A DNA stretch of 29,174 bases from Pseudomonadota bacterium (GTDB taxonomy: Bacteria; Pseudomonadota; Gammaproteobacteria; Burkholderiales; Burkholderiaceae_C), in assembly GCA_023390985.1 (NCBI GenBank), contig JAEWBU010000287.1, positions 1 through 29,174 of the forward strand, in the 5' to 3' direction. A program made the position numbers and the translations under genes. Below the pieces are notes generated by a model. It did not search any database, was not told the origin of the DNA, and was given only the letters and a program-made list of their open reading frames with translations. Positions 25,797 to 29,174 of the stretch are shown here, piece by piece; positions within the stretch are counted from its first letter, which is position 1; every line of letters begins with the position of its first letter.

Positions 25797-26663
25797 TCAG
25801 GCGGGCATGCGCCCGAAGCGGCCGGCGTTGAAATCCTCGATCGCCTGCACGATCTCCTGCCGGGTGTTCATCACGAAGGGGCCGTGGCCGACGATCGGCT
25901 CGTCGATCGGTTCGCCGCTCAGCAGCAGCACCGTGGCGTCGCTGTCGGCCTGGATGGAGAGGCCCTCGCCTGCGCGGTCCAGGACCACCATCGGCGCTTC
26001 GCCTGCGGCCGTCCCCCCGTTCACCCGCACGCTGCCGTGCAGCACCACGAGAACGGTCGTCCAGCCCTCAGGCAGCGCCAGTTCGCTGCTGTGGCCTTGC
26101 GCCAGCCGCAGGTCCCACACGTTCATGGGCGTGAAGGTGCGGGCCGGCCCGCGCTGGCCGCCATGGTCGCCCGCGATCACGCGCACCGTCCCGGCCCCGC
26201 CCGGAAGGGCAAGGGCGGGGATGTCGCTGTCCACGATGGCCTGGTAGCCAGGCTCGGCCATCTTGGCGCGCGCCGGCAGGTTCACCCACAGCTGCACCAT
26301 GTCCAGCACGCCACCCGCGCGGCTGAACGCCGGGGAGTGGAACTCCTCGTGCAGGATGCCGGCGCCGGCCGTCATCCACTGCACGCCGCCGGGGCCGATG
26401 GTGCCTCCCTGGCCGGTGGAGTCGCGGTGCGCCACCTCGCCCCGGTAGACGATGGTCACGGTCTCGAAGCCACGATGCGGATGCTGCCCGACCCCGCGCG
26501 GCGCGCCGGCCGGCGGGAAGGCGGCCGGGCCAGCATAGTCCAGCAGTAGGAAGGGGCTGAGCTGCCGGCCGTGGCCGTCGTACGAAAAGAGCGAGCGCAC
26601 CGGGAAGCCGTCGCCCACCCAATGGGGCCGGGGTGCGCTGTAAACGCCAAGAACCTTCTTCAT
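25797..26663 (-). CDS. Pirin family protein
   Basis: A 288-aa bicupin protein. The metal site is conserved: His61 and His63 in QHPHRGFETVT, and His105 and Glu107 in GILHEEFHS, the same spacing as in human pirin (His56, His58, His101, Glu103). Bacterial pirins can act as iron-dependent quercetinase-like dioxygenases or redox-responsive regulators; the role here is not fixed. CGGAGGA, four bases before ATG 26663, supports the start. It is divergent from the LysR gene (126-base gap) and upstream of the YcaC-like hydrolase, probably as one transcript controlled by that LysR protein. Confidence 0.94.
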   Translation of the reverse strand: MKKVLGVYSAPRPHWVGDGFPVRSLFSYDGHGRQLSPFLLLDYAGPAAFPPAGAPRGVGQHPHRGFETVTIVYRGEVAHRDSTGQGGTIGPGGVQWMTAGAGILHEEFHSPAFSRAGGVLDMVQLWVNLPARAKMAEPGYQAIVDSDIPALALPGGAGTVRVIAGDHGGQRGPARTFTPMNVWDLRLAQGHSSELALPEGWTTVLVVLHGSVRVNGGTAAGEAPMVVLDRAGEGLSIQADSDATVLLLSGEPIDEPIVGHGPFVMNTRQEIVQAIEDFNAGRFGRMPA

Positions 26664-26702
26664 GCCGTCCTCCGGTTTCCGTCGCCGAGGGTGGCGACCG
26701 TT

Positions 26703-26719
26703 GCAATGAGTATGGTTGC
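26703..26719. promoter_or_regulatory. Candidate LysR operator, GCAA-N9-TTGC
   Basis: In the 126-base divergent region between pirin and LysR, GCAA (26703-26706) and TTGC (26716-26719) form a 17-base interrupted dyad. LysR regulators usually bind such dyads in divergent promoters and control both genes. The dyad is visible; binding is inferred and the short arms make chance occurrence possible. Confidence 0.35.
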
Positions 26720-26789
26720 GGAACGATTGGCTGGGTAGACTGCGGTTCTGGGGCTCACAGTCCTATTTTTTGAACGATGATTGCCGGCC

Positions 26790-27695
26790 ATGCAGGACTT
26801 GAACGACCTCTACTATTTCGTGCAGTCCGTTGACCACGGCGGTTTCGCGCCCGCCGGCCGGGCCCTCGGCCTGCCCAAGTCCAAACTCAGCCGCCGCATC
26901 ACGCTGCTGGAGGAGCGGCTGGGCGTGCGGCTGATCCAGCGCTCGACGCGCCGGTTCGCCGTCACCGACATCGGCCGCTCCTACTACGAGCACTGCAAGG
27001 CCATGCTGGTGGAGGCCGAAGCGGCGCAGGAGGTCATCGACGCGTCCCGCGCCGAACCGCGGGGTGTCGTGCGCCTGGCCTGCCCGGCCGCCCTGCTGCA
27101 TGTGCACGTCGGCGCAATGGTCGCTGGCTTCATGGCGCGCCACCCGCACGTGACGGTGCAGCTGGAGGCGACCAACCGGCGCGTGGACGTCGTCGGCGAG
27201 GCCGTCGACGTGGCGATTCGCGTGCGGCCCCCGCCGCTGGATGACAGTGAGCTGGTGCTGCGCGTGCTGGCGGACCGCGGGCAGTGCCTGGTTGCCAGCC
27301 CGGCGCTGGTCGGGCGGCTGGGTCCGCCTGCCGGGCCCGCCGACCTCGCTGGCTGGCCCAGCCTCGGCCTCGGCACACCGCAGCAGGCGCACACCTGGAC
27401 GCTCTACGGCCCCGGCGATGCCCGGGCGGCCGTGCAGCACGCACCGCGCCTGGTGACGGGCGACATGATCGCGCTGCGCAGCGCGGCCCTGGCGGGCGTG
27501 GGCGTGGTGCAGTTGCCGCTGCTCATGGTGCGGGAGCAGCTGGCGCAGGGCTCACTGCTGCGGGTGCTGCCCCACTGGCAGCCGCGCCGCGAGATCATCC
27601 ACGCGGTCTTCCCCTCGCGTCGCGGGCTGCTGCCGGCCGTGCGTCTCCTGATCGACGAGCTCGCGCAGCGCTTCGGCGCTTTGAACGAGGACTGA
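26790..27695 (+). CDS. LysR-family transcriptional regulator
   Basis: A 301-aa LysR-type regulator. The N-terminal winged helix-turn-helix is in DLYYFVQSVDHGGFAPAGRA and LGLPKSKLSRRITLLEERLG (about 4-45), followed by GVRLIQRSTRRFAVTDIG. The effector domain starts near EPRGVVRLACP (about 88) and runs to the end. ATG 26790 is preferred to the in-frame TTG at 26781 because it gives the standard N-terminus; the ribosome site is weak. It is divergent from pirin and the YcaC-like hydrolase, the classical arrangement for a regulator and its targets. Convergent with the Bug gene at 27727 (31-base gap). Effector unknown; in similar modules quinone-like or electrophilic compounds have been proposed. 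Confidence 0.93.
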   Translation: MQDLNDLYYFVQSVDHGGFAPAGRALGLPKSKLSRRITLLEERLGVRLIQRSTRRFAVTDIGRSYYEHCKAMLVEAEAAQEVIDASRAEPRGVVRLACPAALLHVHVGAMVAGFMARHPHVTVQLEATNRRVDVVGEAVDVAIRVRPPPLDDSELVLRVLADRGQCLVASPALVGRLGPPAGPADLAGWPSLGLGTPQQAHTWTLYGPGDARAAVQHAPRLVTGDMIALRSAALAGVGVVQLPLLMVREQLAQGSLLRVLPHWQPRREIIHAVFPSRRGLLPAVRLLIDELAQRFGALNED

Positions 27696-27726
27696 GCGCG
27701 GCCGCAGACCGGCAGGCGCCACCGAT

Positions 27727-28695
27727 TCAGATGTCGTCGCCGCCGATCTCCGCCACCAAGGCGCGGTTGCGCTCCGATTCGGCCGCGATCTCGCTGGCGA
27801 AGGCCGCACCCGGCAGCGGCAGCAGTTGCATGTTGCCGAACGCGGCCACCTGGTCTTTGATGCGCTGCGTCCCGAGGGCGTCGAGGAATTCCTGCTCCAA
27901 CCGGCGCGCGAGGGGCTCGGGCGTCTGGGCGTGGATGCCTGCGCCGAACCACAGCTGGAGGTCGAACGCGGTTCCGGTCTCCATCACGGTGGGCACTTTG
28001 GGAAGACGCGCGAAGCGCTCCCTGGCGGTGACCGCCAGCGCGCGCAGCTTGCCGGCCTCCACCAGCCCCACGGTGGTGGCGGCGTCGATCAGCGCGGTGT
28101 CGATCACGCCGCCCACCAGGTCGGTCACGAGCTGGTTGTAGCCCTTGTAGCGCACGTGCCGGAAGTTGGCGCCGGCCTTCCGGCCCAGCGCGATCGCGGG
28201 GATTCGATAGGAGGGACCGTAGGAGCCCAGGGTGACGGTGTCCGGCTGCTTGCGGGCCGTCCCCAGCAAGTCCTGGAGGCTCGTGAAGCACGAGCTGGCG
28301 CCGGTGGCCACGCAGGTGATGCCGGCAGCAATCCTCGCGAGCGGCCGCACGTCCGCCGTCTTGTAGCTCAGGTTCTTCACCACCCAGGGATTGATCGCCA
28401 TGATCCCCGGGCTGATCAGCCCGAAGGTGTAGCCATCCGCCGGTGCCGAGAGCAGTGCCTGCATCGCCAGCTGTCCCTCGGCCCCGCCGCGGTTGTCCAC
28501 CACCACGGGCTGGCCCAGTTGGGAGCCGAGCTGTTCGGCCAGCGCACGGCCAAGGGTGTCTCCGCTGCTGCCCGGCCCCAGGGGCAGGATGAAGCGCAGC
28601 GGGCGGTTCGGATACGCGTTGGCGGCCCAGGCGTTGCCCGCCAGGAGGGCGGAGCCCGCCATCAGGAAATGGCGGCGGTCGATGCGATGCTTCAT
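27727..28695 (-). CDS. Bug/TctC-family periplasmic solute-binding protein (7), likely Tat-exported
   Basis: A 322-aa Bug protein. MKHRIDRRHFLMAGSALLAG is a clear twin-arginine signal (RRHFL), with cleavage probably after NAWA (24). The first ligand loop LGPGSSGDTLGR (39-50) and the segment VRPLARIAAG make it a close relative of the Bug protein at 24058. The frame is open to 28851, but that extension overlaps the upstream gene, and GAAGGAGACGAC precedes ATG 28695. It is 47 bases downstream of the enoyl-CoA hydratase on the same strand, mirroring the hydratase-Bug pair at 535-2351. Ligand unknown. Confidence 0.92.
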   Translation of the reverse strand: MKHRIDRRHFLMAGSALLAGNAWAANAYPNRPLRFILPLGPGSSGDTLGRALAEQLGSQLGQPVVVDNRGGAEGQLAMQALLSAPADGYTFGLISPGIMAINPWVVKNLSYKTADVRPLARIAAGITCVATGASSCFTSLQDLLGTARKQPDTVTLGSYGPSYRIPAIALGRKAGANFRHVRYKGYNQLVTDLVGGVIDTALIDAATTVGLVEAGKLRALAVTARERFARLPKVPTVMETGTAFDLQLWFGAGIHAQTPEPLARRLEQEFLDALGTQRIKDQVAAFGNMQLLPLPGAAFASEIAAESERNRALVAEIGGDDI

Positions 28696-28742
28696 GTCGT
28701 CTCCTTCATTGCTTGTCGTGGGAACGGAGCGCCAACGTCTTC

Positions 28743-29174
28743 CTAGCGCCCCGTCCAGAGCGGTGCGCGCTTCTCGAAGAACGCGCGGATGCCTTCCTTC
28801 ATGTCCTCGCTGGCGCGCACGGTGGCAAGCGCCGCTTCGGTCGCCTGCCATCCTGCGGCGTCCTCGCGCGCGAGGACGCCGTTCATGGCTTGCAGCGTGG
28901 CCTGCACCGCCAGCGGCGCATTGCCGGCGATGCGCCCGGCCAGCGCGATCGCCTCGTCCAGGGCTGCGCCCGGCGCGGCCAGGCGGTTCACCAGGCCCAT
29001 GGCGTGGGCCCGCGGCGCCTGCATCGGCTCGCCGACGAGCGCGAGTTCACGCGCGATGTTGGGCGGCAGCAGGTCCAGCGCGCGAAACAGCGCGCCGCAC
29101 GCGGGCAGCACCCCGCGCACCACCTCGGGCAAGCCCAGGCGCGCGTCCTCGGCCGCCACCACCAGGTCGCAGGC
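28743..29174 (-). CDS. Enoyl-CoA hydratase/isomerase, C-terminal part (5' end cut by window)
   Basis: The minus-strand frame is open to the window edge, and its first residues read ACDLVVAAEDARLGLPEV, the classical second crotonase motif, so the N-terminal ~100 residues lie beyond 29174. The rest (RELALVGEPMQAPRAHAMGL and NAPLAVQATLQAMNG) is typical, as is the end EGIRAFFEKRAPLWTGR. The acidic residue in GLPEVVRGVLP fits the hydratase Glu position, unlike the crotonase at 535, so this one may be the real hydratase. It is followed 47 bases later by a Bug gene on the same strand. Substrate unknown. Confidence 0.92.
   Translation of the reverse strand, partial: ACDLVVAAEDARLGLPEVVRGVLPACGALFRALDLLPPNIARELALVGEPMQAPRAHAMGLVNRLAAPGAALDEAIALAGRIAGNAPLAVQATLQAMNGVLAREDAAGWQATEAALATVRASEDMKEGIRAFFEKRAPLWTGR

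Overview
This is a very GC-rich, almost fully coding stretch from a bacterial chromosome. Seven Bug/TctC-type periplasmic solute-binding proteins, MalT-like LuxR regulators, CoA-dependent catabolic enzymes and strong AAGGAG ribosome sites point to a Burkholderiales betaproteobacterium, most like Comamonadaceae (Ramlibacter/Variovorax type) or Alcaligenaceae. That placement is inferred from gene style, not from a marker gene. I see no tRNA, rRNA, CRISPR array, insertion sequence or phage gene.

Layout. (1) 1-2351, + strand: the 3' end of a large LuxR/MalT-type regulator, an enoyl-CoA hydratase/isomerase and a Bug protein. (2) 2444-3421, - strand: a second Bug gene, divergent from (3) 3584-6313, a complete 909-aa MalT-like LuxR regulator paralogous to the broken-off one at the left edge. 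(4) 6461-17166, + strand, tightly packed: SDR dehydrogenase, DUF35 zinc-ribbon/OB protein, thiolase-fold protein, acyl-CoA ligase (TTG start), two Bug proteins, TauD-type dioxygenase, aldehyde dehydrogenase and a PQQ/haem c alcohol dehydrogenase. (5) After a 338-bp gap holding a strong hairpin, 17505-25032, + strand: acyl-CoA dehydrogenase (TTG start), SCP2-type thiolase, second SDR, Bug, second acyl-CoA ligase, DUF2889 protein and Bug. (6) 25057-26663, - strand: YcaC-like cysteine hydrolase and pirin, divergent from a LysR regulator (26790-27695). (7) 27727-29174, - strand: Bug plus an enoyl-CoA hydratase cut by the right edge.

How the genes fit together (inference): regions 4-5 look like one regulon for a compound entering as a primary alcohol. 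The periplasmic quinohaemoprotein would make an aldehyde, the aldehyde dehydrogenase a carboxylate and the ligases a CoA ester. Acyl-CoA dehydrogenase, hydratases, SDRs and the SCP2-type thiolase would then give beta-oxidation. The DUF35/thiolase-fold pair lacks normal thiolase catalytic residues and resembles the steroid side-chain retro-aldolase Ltp2-ChsH2(DUF35), so a branched (isoprenoid- or sterol-side-chain-like) substrate is plausible. The Bug proteins would bind substrates or intermediates in the periplasm, but no TctA/TctB membrane subunits are in the window. The adjacent MalT-like regulator is the likely activator: a GGGG(A/T)TTACCC element occurs both in front of it and in front of the operon.
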